Assembly (NCBI GenBank): GCA_003551865.1
Contig: PUNU01000034.1
Location: 1 to 5,441, forward strand
Origin: Syntrophomonadaceae bacterium
GTDB taxonomy: Bacteria > Bacillota_D > Dethiobacteria > DTU022
Direction: 5' to 3'
DNA: 5,441 bases
The position numbers were made by a program, and so were the translations under genes. This document shows positions 1 through 5,258 of the stretch, in pieces. Numbering within the stretch: position 1 is the stretch's first letter; each line of letters begins with the position of its first letter. The notes below the pieces were generated by a model. The model had not been told where the DNA came from. It saw only the letters and a program-made list of their open reading frames with translations, and searched no databases.

Positions 1-2
1 AA

Positions 3-158
3 GTGGTGGTAATACTGCTAAAAGTACCTGAGCCGCAGGATTACAAGGTCAGTGTTGGCGGCACAGCCTTAAAATATAATGAATCAATCAACGGATTTCT
101 GGGAGAAGTTTGCGGGGAAGATGCCGAACACGACAATGCGGTGGTGGTTAAAAAATAG
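3..158 (+). CDS. C-terminal fragment of an unrecognised protein (5' end outside window)
   Basis: The reading frame is open from base 3 to a TAG at 156-158 and gives 51 residues; the start lies before the window. The other two plus-strand frames hit stops within the first 30 bases. The visible part begins with a hydrophobic, strand-like run (VVVILLKVPEPQDYKV) and includes VGGTALKYNESINGFLGEV. It ends in an acidic stretch with one Cys followed by a basic VVVKK tail. This looks like the end of a small soluble alpha/beta domain, and there is no membrane segment. I do not recognise the family and assign no function. No convincing terminator follows it. The next gene on this strand starts more than 330 bases later and probably has its own promoter. 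Confidence 0.6.
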   Translation: MVVILLKVPEPQDYKVSVGGTALKYNESINGFLGEVCGEDAEHDNAVVVKK

Positions 159-281
159 CTTGGTCTATGATCGGAATAATTAAGGGCAGTGTTTAATATT
201 ATTTTTGAACTTGCCTGCGGGTGGGAAAACCGTAAACCCTGTCGGCCTCGAGTCCGGTTAAGCGCGTATAGCATCATCTTA

Positions 282-312
282 TTGGATAACTGGGTCGATC
301 AAGTGTTATAAT
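282..312 (+). promoter_or_regulatory. Possible sigma-A-type promoter for the symporter
   Basis: A perfect -10 hexamer TATAAT at 307-312 is preceded by TTGGAT at 282-287. The spacer is 19 bases, longer than the preferred 17, so the -35 match is weak support. Transcription would begin near 320 and give a leader of roughly 170 bases before the symporter. It is the best promoter candidate in the gap, but it rests on hexamer matching alone. Confidence 0.35.
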
Positions 313-343
313 ATTGTTACTGTGATACGATGTTTACGACCCA
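291..343. repeat. Inverted repeat flanking the -10 box
   Basis: TGGGTCG (291-297) and CGACCCA (337-343) are perfect 7-base inverted arms. A further ACT/AGT match appears if a two-base bulge is allowed on the right arm. The 39-base interval holds the TATAAT at 307-312 and the expected transcription start. This arrangement could be a pair of operator half-sites or an RNA stem, but arms this short can occur by chance. Confidence 0.3.
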
Positions 344-444
344 TAGTCAAGGTTTTTTGAGTCCAGATTTTTAGCGGGGAGGTGATTGGCCGAGCATAAG
401 CTTATGTTTTGAAGTAAAACGGTACCGGTAAGACAGGTGGAGGA

Positions 445-492
445 ATGTGTTTAGGCTGTAAAAATACTTTTAGTAGAAGGAGGTTGCCGTGA
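445..492 (+). CDS. Possible 15-residue leader peptide overlapping the symporter start
   Basis: ATG at 445 opens a 15-codon frame, MCLGCKNTFSRRRLP. It ends in TGA at 490-492, which shares its A with the ATG at 492-494 of the symporter (TGATG). AGGTGG (435-440) lies four bases upstream, and GGAGG (439-443) nearly abuts the start, so initiation is plausible but the spacing is short. The three Arg codons AGA AGG AGG are the symporter's own ribosome binding site read in this frame, so their clustering need not be selected. If translated, the peptide would couple to the symporter through ribosome re-initiation. It could equally be a chance frame. Confidence 0.25.
   Translation: MCLGCKNTFSRRRLP
477..483 (+). 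promoter_or_regulatory. Ribosome binding site of the symporter
   Basis: AAGGAGG is a near-perfect anti-16S match. It lies 5 bases before GTG 489 and 8 bases before ATG 492. The 8-base spacing and the stronger codon favour ATG 492 as the real start, which removes only one residue compared with the GTG start. Confidence 0.75.
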
Positions 493-1934
493 TGGAAACT
501 ATTCAGCTTGTTATCATGGTCATTTATTTCTTGATTATTTTTGGCGTAGGTATTTATGCTGCACGTTTCATCAAGGACAATACCGACTTTTTGCTGGCCG
601 GACGCCGCCTTGGTCTGCTGTTGGCGACAGCGGCGCTTTGTGCCACCCATTTCGGCGGTGGTTTTGTAATGGGCACCGGTGAATGGGGCTTCGATTTCGG
701 CTTAACAGGGATGTCGTATGCCATAGGTGTAGGTTTGTCCCTGGTGATCCTGGGTTTTGTTGCAGCCAAGAAGATGCGCAAGCTGTCCCTGTTTACCGTT
801 CCCGATTACCTGGAACTGCGTTACCAGAGCAAGGTGGTGCGCTTCCTGGGGGCCTTGCTTTCACTGGTCGCCATAGTCGGTATCATCGGCGCCCAGGTAT
901 GGGCATCGAGAGGGGCGCTTGGCATCCTCGGTATAGACCCGACTACCGCGGCGGTAATTGCTACTTCCCTGTTCATCATCTACACGGTGGCATCGGGCCT
1001 GTGGGGTGTTACCCTGACTGACGCCATCCAGCTGTTAATTATCTTTATCGGTGTGCCGATTGCCGGTGTACTGGGAATTCAATCGGCCGGTGGTTTTGCC
1101 GGAATCAGGGAAAACATTGCCGGTCTCCAGATGGAAGTCACTACTGAAGCTTTTTTTAGCCCTCTTGGAGCAGGCATTGGCCTGGTTTTGATGGCCATTA
1201 TTCCTACTATCATGTACACCTTGATCGGGCAGGACTTTTATCAGCGCCTTTTTGCTGCCAAGGATGAGAAAACATCATTTAATGCAGCCATTCTCGCCGG
1301 GGTTCTCCTGATCGTATTTGCCATTTTCCCCACCATGGCCGGCATGGCTTCGAGAGGTATTTTTGGTGAAGAAATTGCTTCCGCCGAAGCTATCCCCATG
1401 CTGGTTACAGAGGTGCTCCCGGTAGGAGTGGCCGCCATAATCGTCGCCGCGATTATTGGAGCGATTATGTCCACAGCCGACTCCCTGCTGGTGGCCGGCA
1501 CCTCACACATCACCAATGATATCTATGTTAAGCTGATCAATCCGGAAGCCGAAAACGAGCCCAAGAAGCTGCTGTTGATTTCCCGTGTTTTCACATTGAT
1601 TATCGGGGTTCTCGCCCTGGTAATGGCCCTTACTTTCGAGGCCATTATTGGACTGCTGCTGATGTCTTACACCCTTTACGCCGCCGGTGTGTTTATCCCG
1701 GTGGTGCTGGGCCTCTACTGGAGACGCGGCACAGCGGCCGGGGCAATAGCAGGTATTGTCGGTGGTTCCATCGTAGGCATCGCCGGTGAGGTTGGCTGGA
1801 TTGACTTTGCCGATATCGCAGTGATCGGTGAACTGCCGATTATTGTAATCGGAGCGCTCGTCTCTTTAGTCTTTTACCTGGTATTTTCCTTTGCTACCAA
1901 GCCGCCGGAAAACCTGCCGGAAGAGGTAGTATAA
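492..1934 (+). CDS. Sodium:solute symporter (SSS family) permease
   Basis: This is a polytopic inner-membrane transporter that should couple uptake of a small organic solute to sodium entry. The protein is 480 residues (481 if GTG 489 is used), the usual length for the family, with about 12-13 hydrophobic segments. Numbering from the GTG start, family landmarks are: DFLLAGRRLG at 33-42 after the first helix, a glycine-rich HFGGGFVMG at 54-62, VPDYLELRY at 104-112, ASGLWGVTLTDAIQ at 168-181, QDFYQRLFAAKD at 248-259, and AIMSTADSLL at 325-334. In the last, S328 and T329 match the sodium-site Ser-Thr of PutP. HITNDIYVK (340-348) continues this helix signature. The C-terminus is a short hydrophilic tail. 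The substrate cannot be told from sequence; proline, pantothenate and other organic solutes are known for relatives. It appears monocistronic, with a long leader before it and a hairpin terminator after it. Confidence 0.93.
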   Translation: METIQLVIMVIYFLIIFGVGIYAARFIKDNTDFLLAGRRLGLLLATAALCATHFGGGFVMGTGEWGFDFGLTGMSYAIGVGLSLVILGFVAAKKMRKLSLFTVPDYLELRYQSKVVRFLGALLSLVAIVGIIGAQVWASRGALGILGIDPTTAAVIATSLFIIYTVASGLWGVTLTDAIQLLIIFIGVPIAGVLGIQSAGGFAGIRENIAGLQMEVTTEAFFSPLGAGIGLVLMAIIPTIMYTLIGQDFYQRLFAAKDEKTSFNAAILAGVLLIVFAIFPTMAGMASRGIFGEEIASAEAIPMLVTEVLPVGVAAIIVAAIIGAIMSTADSLLVAGTSHITNDIYVKLINPEAENEPKKLLLISRVFTLIIGVLALVMALTFEAIIGLLLMSYTLYAAGVFIPVVLGLYWRRGTAAGAIAGIVGGSIVGIAGEVGWIDFADIAVIGELPIIVIGALVSLVFYLVFSFATKPPENLPEEVV

Positions 1935-1973
1935 CCGGGCTTTAAGAGAAAGAGAAATAAAAGTGGTTTATGA

Positions 1974-2009
1974 ATAAGGGGGCGGCTTCCCTATGCCGCC
2001 CCCCGTTAT
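1974..2009. terminator. Bidirectional hairpin terminator between convergent genes
   Basis: GGGGGCGGC (1978-1986) pairs perfectly with GCCGCCCCC (1995-2003) around the 8-base loop TTCCCTAT. TAA before the stem and TTA after it could extend pairing past a two-base bulge. The plus-strand tail (CGTTATATTGTT) is only moderately T-rich. On the minus strand the tail is CTTATTCATAAACC. It lies 40-70 bases after the symporter stop and 45 bases past the racemase stop, so it probably ends both transcripts. Confidence 0.8.
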
Positions 2010-2048
2010 ATTGTTCAACCCGGGGTAGATCTAAAGTGGAGATTTGGC

Positions 2049-2969
2049 TTAATTGATCTTTTCCCGAATCCCCGATCCAGGCAGTGGAACCAAAACCTTA
2101 CCCTCGGAGATTATTTCTACCGGGCCTTTTATAACCGCACTTTCGATTTTCCCATCTTTATACTCGATGTCTGCAGTGAGCTCGCCGCCGGGCTGCTCGA
2201 AGCGGAGGTCTTTTATACTGGAGCGATTTTTATGGGCCATGCCTGCAGCCACTGCGATACTCCCCGATCCACAGCTTCTTTCCCACACGGGAGTGCCGCC
2301 TTCCACTGTTACCAGGGGGGTTATGCTCATAAGGGCACTGTCGAAAAAGATTATTCCCCAGGCTTCGGCTTTTTCCGAAAAACAACCTTTCTTAAGAATG
2401 AGATCATAAATTTTGTTGGATGGGCGGACATCTTCCAGCACGAGATGTTCAATGCCGGGAAGTTTTACCAGCCGACCGGTGATCTTTTTGCGATCGATCT
2501 CCAGTTCTTTTTCCTCAACAGACAGGGGAGGGGGAACGGAAGCTTCTGTCCAATATAACCCTTTTCCCAGGGGAACCACGATGCTTTGGACCGGCTCTTT
2601 GCTGCCCGATACTTCGAGGCAAACCGAAAAGGCTTCTTCTCCTTCACCTGTCATATTTCCCGGGTAATTTTGTTTTCCGAGCTGTTCTATCCCGGAATCT
2701 TTTTTTTCGACCAGCAGGGCAGCCATAGCCCGCGAAGCGTTGCTGCAGAATTCTCCACCCATCATCTGCAGGCGGCAGGCGGCATCCCGGCTTAAAGACT
2801 CTTCCAGGAAGCCTACCTGTTCTGCGGAAAGGTATAGCGGAGACATTAAAACCTTGGAAAGGGCAAGGTGGTGTTCACGGGGCAAAAGGTCGGTAACCAG
2901 GATAGAAGTGTTTCCCGATGTGTTAATTTTGACATAACTAAGCTCAACTTTCGAATGCACACTTGCCAT
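2049..2969 (-). CDS. DapF-fold cofactor-independent amino acid racemase, CntK (histidine racemase)-like
   Basis: This is a cytosolic PLP-independent racemase or epimerase of the diaminopimelate epimerase fold, 306 residues, using two cysteines as acid and base. The N-terminal half has KINTSGNTSILVTD (14-27; DapF-type Gly-Asn), AEQVGF (49-54) and GGEFCSNASRAMA (71-83), where C75 is the first catalytic Cys. The C-terminal half has WGIIFFD (204-210), VWERSCGSGSIAV (228-240) with C233 as the second, FEQPGGEL (257-264) and IKGPV (280-284). True DapF reads ERG-x-GET-x-ACGTG at the second site. Here the Cys follows ERS directly, as I recall for CntK, the L-histidine racemase of staphylopine synthesis, which also shares EQVGF, QPGG and IKG. 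It is about 30 residues longer than CntK, mainly in the middle (about 88-165). GGAG (complement of 2978-2981) lies 8 bases before the ATG. No cntL- or cntM-like gene is visible. Family call is firm; the histidine substrate is inferred. Confidence 0.85.
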   Translation of the reverse strand: MASVHSKVELSYVKINTSGNTSILVTDLLPREHHLALSKVLMSPLYLSAEQVGFLEESLSRDAACRLQMMGGEFCSNASRAMAALLVEKKDSGIEQLGKQNYPGNMTGEGEEAFSVCLEVSGSKEPVQSIVVPLGKGLYWTEASVPPPLSVEEKELEIDRKKITGRLVKLPGIEHLVLEDVRPSNKIYDLILKKGCFSEKAEAWGIIFFDSALMSITPLVTVEGGTPVWERSCGSGSIAVAAGMAHKNRSSIKDLRFEQPGGELTADIEYKDGKIESAVIKGPVEIISEGKVLVPLPGSGIREKIN

Positions 2970-2977
2970 TTTTTACA

Positions 2978-2981
2978 CTCC
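2978..2981 (-). promoter_or_regulatory. Ribosome binding site of the racemase
   Basis: On the minus strand GGAG precedes the ATG by 8 bases, which supports the start at 2969. No in-frame upstream alternative with a better site was seen. Confidence 0.6.
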
Positions 2982-3040
2982 GATCAAAAAAGAATAAAGT
3001 TTCCTGGTCTTGCTGTTAAATTGTAGATGATTAAACATGT

Positions 3041-3052
3041 TCCAGGACTGGA
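3041..3052. repeat. Short near-palindrome TCCAG-GA-CTGGA upstream of the racemase
   Basis: Five-base inverted arms with a two-base centre lie in the 109-base gap between the membrane protein stop and the racemase start. No T-run follows, so it is a poor terminator. It may be an operator or a chance palindrome. A TACAAT (complement of 3020-3025) lies nearby without a recognisable -35 box, so a separate racemase promoter is not established. Confidence 0.2.
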
Positions 3053-3078
3053 GTTTTATTTTCCTTTCCCGGTTCAAT

Positions 3079-3537
3079 TTAAAAAAGGATCCAGGCGGCA
3101 AAAAGGCCGAACAGCACACTGTAAATTAGGGTTTCCAGGTAGAGCTTGCCGAAAAGTTCTTTCTTCACGTAACGGCTTTTCATGTAGACGAAACCTTCGA
3201 TGTTGTTTAGAAAAGGAACGGCACAGGCCAGGTCGGTATAAATGAACATTAGCCCGGCCAGAAAAAGGAAGCGCAGTCCGAATGACAATTCTCCCAGCGG
3301 TCCGATAACCGGGTAGAGAACTATCGACATCAGCAAACCCCGCAGCAGCTGAGCTGGGATAAACCACTTTTGGACGTGGGTGCTTTCGGCGGGATTTGAC
3401 ATGTTTCTCATATAGTCGAGAACGCGATCTTTTTCTTCATAGAGGTCTTTACTTATCTTTAAAGCAATAACTCCGGCTACGATGTAGGCTGCAGTGTGGA
3501 TAACAATAAAGAGCAGGCTGAATATCAGGTATTGCAT
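3079..3537 (-). CDS. Small integral membrane protein, four predicted helices, unknown family
   Basis: The protein has 152 residues, about half of them in hydrophobic segments at about 3-27, 59-80, 84-109 and 131-151. A charged loop (28-57, KDLYEEKDRVLDYMRNMSN) separates the first and second helices, and a basic loop (119-131, MKSRYVKKELFGK) precedes the last. There is no cleavable signal peptide, no lipobox and no CXXC or other catalytic motif. I do not recognise the family and give no function. The ATG start is supported by GGGGAG six bases upstream (complement of 3544-3549). It sits upstream of the racemase on the same strand with a 109-base gap and no strong hairpin between them, so co-transcription is possible but not shown. 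Confidence 0.75.
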   Translation of the reverse strand: MQYLIFSLLFIVIHTAAYIVAGVIALKISKDLYEEKDRVLDYMRNMSNPAESTHVQKWFIPAQLLRGLLMSIVLYPVIGPLGELSFGLRFLFLAGLMFIYTDLACAVPFLNNIEGFVYMKSRYVKKELFGKLYLETLIYSVLFGLFAAWILF

Positions 3538-3609
3538 GATGGACTCCCCCCATAAGTGTTTCAGTCTTATCCTATTTTACACCAGTTTTTAAGGATGGTG
3601 GACATAAAA

Positions 3610-3633
3610 AGCGCCCTGGCTGTCAAGTATTAA
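3610..3633 (+). repeat. Left copy of an imperfect direct repeat flanking the DNA methyltransferase
   Basis: AGCGCCCT-GGCT-GTCAA-GTATTAA resembles AGTGCCCT-GTCAAC-GCATTAA at 5074-5094 once a four-base and a one-base gap are allowed. The two copies lie about 1.46 kb apart and bracket the methyltransferase and its AT-rich upstream region. They may mark the ends of an inserted segment, but the match is short and gapped. Confidence 0.25.
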
Positions 3634-3739
3634 ATTATGGAAACTTTATTTCAAGAATTTGCCTACAGCAAAAGTTGCCATTTAAGTAAAGAGGAAGATG
3701 TTATAATAATTTTAATGATAGTGACCCCGGTATGCGTTG

Positions 3740-3873
3740 ATTCCGGGAAGCCGGCTGCTATTATGTTTCTACTTAAGAGTTTCTGTTTCCTTCGGAAGAG
3801 CAAGGTTGTGGCAAACAAATTGTTATTCCGGGCAGTATCTAGGAGAATTTTCAGATCTGAACAATCCGGGAAG
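3740..3873 (+). repeat. Three near-identical 11-mers (ATTCCGGGAAG type)
   Basis: ATTCCGGGAAG (3740-3750), ATTCCGGGCAG (3825-3835) and AATCCGGGAAG (3863-3873) share 10 of 11 bases with the first copy. All are in the same orientation, with starts 85 and 38 bases apart, just upstream of the DNA methyltransferase. They could be binding sites for a regulator or remnants of repeats. No protein is implicated. Confidence 0.35.
3850..3861. promoter_or_regulatory. 12-bp perfect palindrome TTCAGATCTGAA
   Basis: This is a perfect dyad about 80 bases before the probable methyltransferase start and 30 bases before a TATAAT (3892-3897). Its position near the -35 region would suit an operator for a dimeric repressor. 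The function is inferred from position and symmetry only. Confidence 0.3.
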
Positions 3874-3891
3874 GATTTAAATATCTGAAAA

Positions 3892-3897
3892 TATAAT
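3892..3897 (+). promoter_or_regulatory. Possible -10 box of the DNA methyltransferase
   Basis: A perfect TATAAT is present, but no TTGACA-like element sits 16-18 bases upstream. A start near 3904 would leave the GTG at 3906 with almost no leader. It would give the TTG at 3939 a leader of about 35 bases that contains its ribosome binding site. This fits the TTG start, but the promoter itself is weakly supported. Confidence 0.3.
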
Positions 3898-3924
3898 TAA
3901 CTAATGTGTCCCGAAATTATTGGG

Positions 3925-3930
3925 AGGTGG
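3925..3930 (+). promoter_or_regulatory. Ribosome binding site that decides the methyltransferase start
   Basis: AGGTGG, within GGGAGGTGG (3922-3930), is 8 bases before TTG 3939. It lies downstream of the alternative GTG 3906, which has no purine-rich site in front of it. Confidence 0.55.
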
Positions 3931-3938
3931 ATGGAGGC

Positions 3939-5075
3939 TTGCAGACTGCTCACCGCTTTATTTTCCAGGATGCCGCCAATATGAGCAGCGTAGACGATCA
4001 GAGCATTGATCTGGTGGTTACTTCACCGCCTTACCCGATGATTGAGATGTGGGACGATCAGTTTACCAAAAAAGATCCACGGGTGGGTCGGTTGCTTGGC
4101 GATGGTGAAGGGCTTGAAGCTTTTGAGGCGATGCACTCAATCCTCGATGCGGTTTGGCGGGAAGTCTGCCGGGTTCTGAAAGAAGGCGGCTTTGCCTGTA
4201 TCAATGTCGGGGATGCAACCCGCACGGTGGGGAACAGGTTTCAGCTGTTTGCCAATCATTCAAGGATCCAGAATGCTTTTGCAGCATTGGGTTTTGATGT
4301 TTTACCCCTGATACTTTGGCGCAAGCAGACCAATGCCCCCAACAAGTTTATGGGTTCGGGTATGCTCCCGGCCGGGGCCTATGTAACGCTTGAGCATGAG
4401 TATATTCTAATATTCCGTAAAGGTGCAAAGCGGGTTTTTAAATCGGCCGAAGACAAGCGAAACCGGAGGCAGAGCGGCTTCTTTTGGGAAGAAAGAAACG
4501 CCTGGTTTTCCGACCTCTGGGATTTCAAGGGTGCCAGGCAGGAATGGAAGAACCACGGCTCCCGCTTGAGAAGCGGAGCCTTCCCGTTATTGCTGCCCTT
4601 CAGGCTGATTAATATGTACTCGGTCCTGGGTGATACCGTCCTCGACCCTTTTGCGGGAACGGGGACAACGAATTTGGCGGCGATGGTCGCAGGCAGAAAC
4701 AGCGTCGGCTGTGAAATAGACGATGGTTTTTCCGCTCCGGTGAGGGCAAGAATATTTGATGAGCTTAAATCTTTAAACCGGTTAAACCTGGAAAGAATAA
4801 AAAGACACCATGATTTTGTAAACAGCTATCCAGGGGGCACAGAAGCTTTTAAGCATAAGAACAATTATTTTGGTTTCCCGGTTATGACCGGGCAGGAAAG
4901 TGAATTGAAGCTGGTTTTTGTTCAATCTGTCTTGGAAGTGGATAACAATTGTTTTGCAGTTGCTTACTTTCCTGATAAACACATCAGGAACCTTAATCAA
5001 GAGAAGGAGCTTGCAGAGCATATATGCAGTGAAGATAACGGTGTTCAGCTAGTTCTTGATTTTAAGGATAGCTAG
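3939..5075 (+). CDS. Beta-class site-specific DNA methyltransferase (N4-cytosine or N6-adenine)
   Basis: This enzyme transfers a methyl group from SAM to an exocyclic amino group of a DNA base. From TTG 3939 it has 378 residues; from GTG 3906, 389. In GTG numbering, catalytic motif IV TSPPYP is at 39-44, followed by the conserved MIEMWDDQF. The SAM-binding FxGxG motif DPFAGTGTT is at 247-255, followed by VGCEID (267-272). Motif IV before motif I defines the beta class; SPPY is more typical of N4-cytosine enzymes. Between them are RVLKEGG (89-95), a loop with RK at 139-140, and EHEYILIFRKG (163-173). The last 85 or so residues lie beyond the catalytic core. TTG is chosen because AGGTGG lies 8 bases upstream and relatives, as I remember them, begin just before the HRxIF strand. 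No endonuclease gene is visible, so it may be an orphan or its partner may lie outside. The target sequence is unknown. Confidence 0.9.
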   Translation: MQTAHRFIFQDAANMSSVDDQSIDLVVTSPPYPMIEMWDDQFTKKDPRVGRLLGDGEGLEAFEAMHSILDAVWREVCRVLKEGGFACINVGDATRTVGNRFQLFANHSRIQNAFAALGFDVLPLILWRKQTNAPNKFMGSGMLPAGAYVTLEHEYILIFRKGAKRVFKSAEDKRNRRQSGFFWEERNAWFSDLWDFKGARQEWKNHGSRLRSGAFPLLLPFRLINMYSVLGDTVLDPFAGTGTTNLAAMVAGRNSVGCEIDDGFSAPVRARIFDELKSLNRLNLERIKRHHDFVNSYPGGTEAFKHKNNYFGFPVMTGQESELKLVFVQSVLEVDNNCFAVAYFPDKHIRNLNQEKELAEHICSEDNGVQLVLDFKDS

Positions 5076-5094
5076 TGCCCTGTCAACGCATTAA
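5074..5094 (+). repeat. Right copy of the imperfect direct repeat
   Basis: AGTGCCCTGTCAACGCATTAA starts inside the TAG stop codon of the DNA methyltransferase, where an insertion boundary would be expected. See the left copy at 3610-3633 for the alignment. Confidence 0.25.
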
Positions 5095-5257
5095 GAGTGT
5101 GATTTGGCAATTATTACAACATCTTTCTATCTATAGGAGATGCTGCAAACCGGATGGCAGGATAATGCTGATAAATTCCTTTGAACTGTCCGGTGTGCCG
5201 CATAAATTAGTTGCAATCGAATGGCTTTTGAATCTTTGCAGTCTGCAAGATTGCTGA
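5075..5257 (+). pseudogene. Probable remnant of a class I SAM methyltransferase (C-terminal part)
   Basis: An open frame of 60 codons begins with a GTG overlapping the methyltransferase stop by one base and ends in TGA 5255-5257. There is no ribosome binding site at that GTG. Residues from about 24 on (CKPDGRIMLINSF, then KLVAIEWLLNLC) resemble the late strand of class I methyltransferases. There, (C/L)KPGGRIVLVNHF is followed by a helix with AIE, as in phosphatidylethanolamine methyltransferase-like proteins. The upstream LLQHLSIYRR could be the helix before it. No SAM-binding glycine motif is present and the N-terminal two thirds are missing, so this looks like a truncated relic abutting the DNA methyltransferase. 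A short spurious frame is the alternative. Confidence 0.3.
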
Positions 5258-5258
5258 A

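Larger units (their letters stand above)
159..488. other. 330-base intergenic region and symporter leader
   Basis: No credible protein-coding gene of normal size is seen here. The first part (159-210) is AT-rich. Bases 211-260 are GC-rich with short complementary arms: GGGT 219-222 with ACCC 236-239, and AACCG 228-232 with CGGTT 255-259. A TATAAT at 307-312 lies inside an inverted repeat (TGGGTCG 291-297, CGACCCA 337-343). A 12-bp palindrome CATAAGCTTATG occupies 395-406. The last part carries a tiny ORF (445-492) and the symporter ribosome binding site. I compared it by eye with T-box, cobalamin, TPP, lysine and c-di-GMP leaders and found no full match. Confidence 0.6.
3538..3938. other. AT-rich divergent intergenic region upstream of the DNA methyltransferase
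   Basis: This region separates the divergent membrane protein and DNA methyltransferase genes and is visibly more AT-rich than the coding DNA on either side. It holds a consensus TTGACA on the minus strand (complement of 3621-3626) without a well-spaced -10. There are TATAAT boxes on the plus strand at 3702-3707 and 3892-3897, and a CCCGG/CCGGG stem at 3726-3730/3743-3747. Three similar 11-mers and a 12-bp palindrome are listed separately. An 83-codon open frame (3637-3888) lies inside but has no ribosome binding site, so I do not call it a gene. Confidence 0.5.

Noticed and set aside
41..277. 78-codon minus-strand open frame at the window start
   Set aside because: It lies antisense to the better-supported C-terminal frame at 3-158 and crosses the intergenic region; no ribosome binding site or recognisable domain.
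411..445. T-box riboswitch suggested by GGTACCGG
   Set aside because: The T-box core GGGTGGNACCGCG is only partly matched, there is no specifier stem that I can see, and no terminator hairpin with a T-run precedes the symporter.
683..1516. Alternative frames inside the symporter on both strands
   Set aside because: They are antisense or out-of-frame shadows of a gene whose frame encodes a complete recognised transporter.
2053..2937. Several plus-strand frames opposite the racemase
   Set aside because: They are shadows of the minus-strand gene, which has catalytic motifs in its own frame and a ribosome binding site.
2049..2969. Plain diaminopimelate epimerase (dapF)
   Set aside because: Both cysteines are present, but the second-site pattern and other motifs fit the CntK-like subgroup better, so the dapF symbol was not used.
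3675..3707. TTGCCA (3675-3680) with TATAAT (3702-3707) as a methyltransferase promoter
   Set aside because: The spacer is 21 bases, too long for a normal sigma-A promoter; the -10 match alone in AT-rich DNA is not enough.
3637..3888. 83-codon open frame between the membrane protein and the DNA methyltransferase
   Set aside because: No ribosome binding site precedes its ATG, composition is that of AT-rich intergenic DNA, and it runs through the putative promoter, repeats and palindrome. No domain is recognisable.
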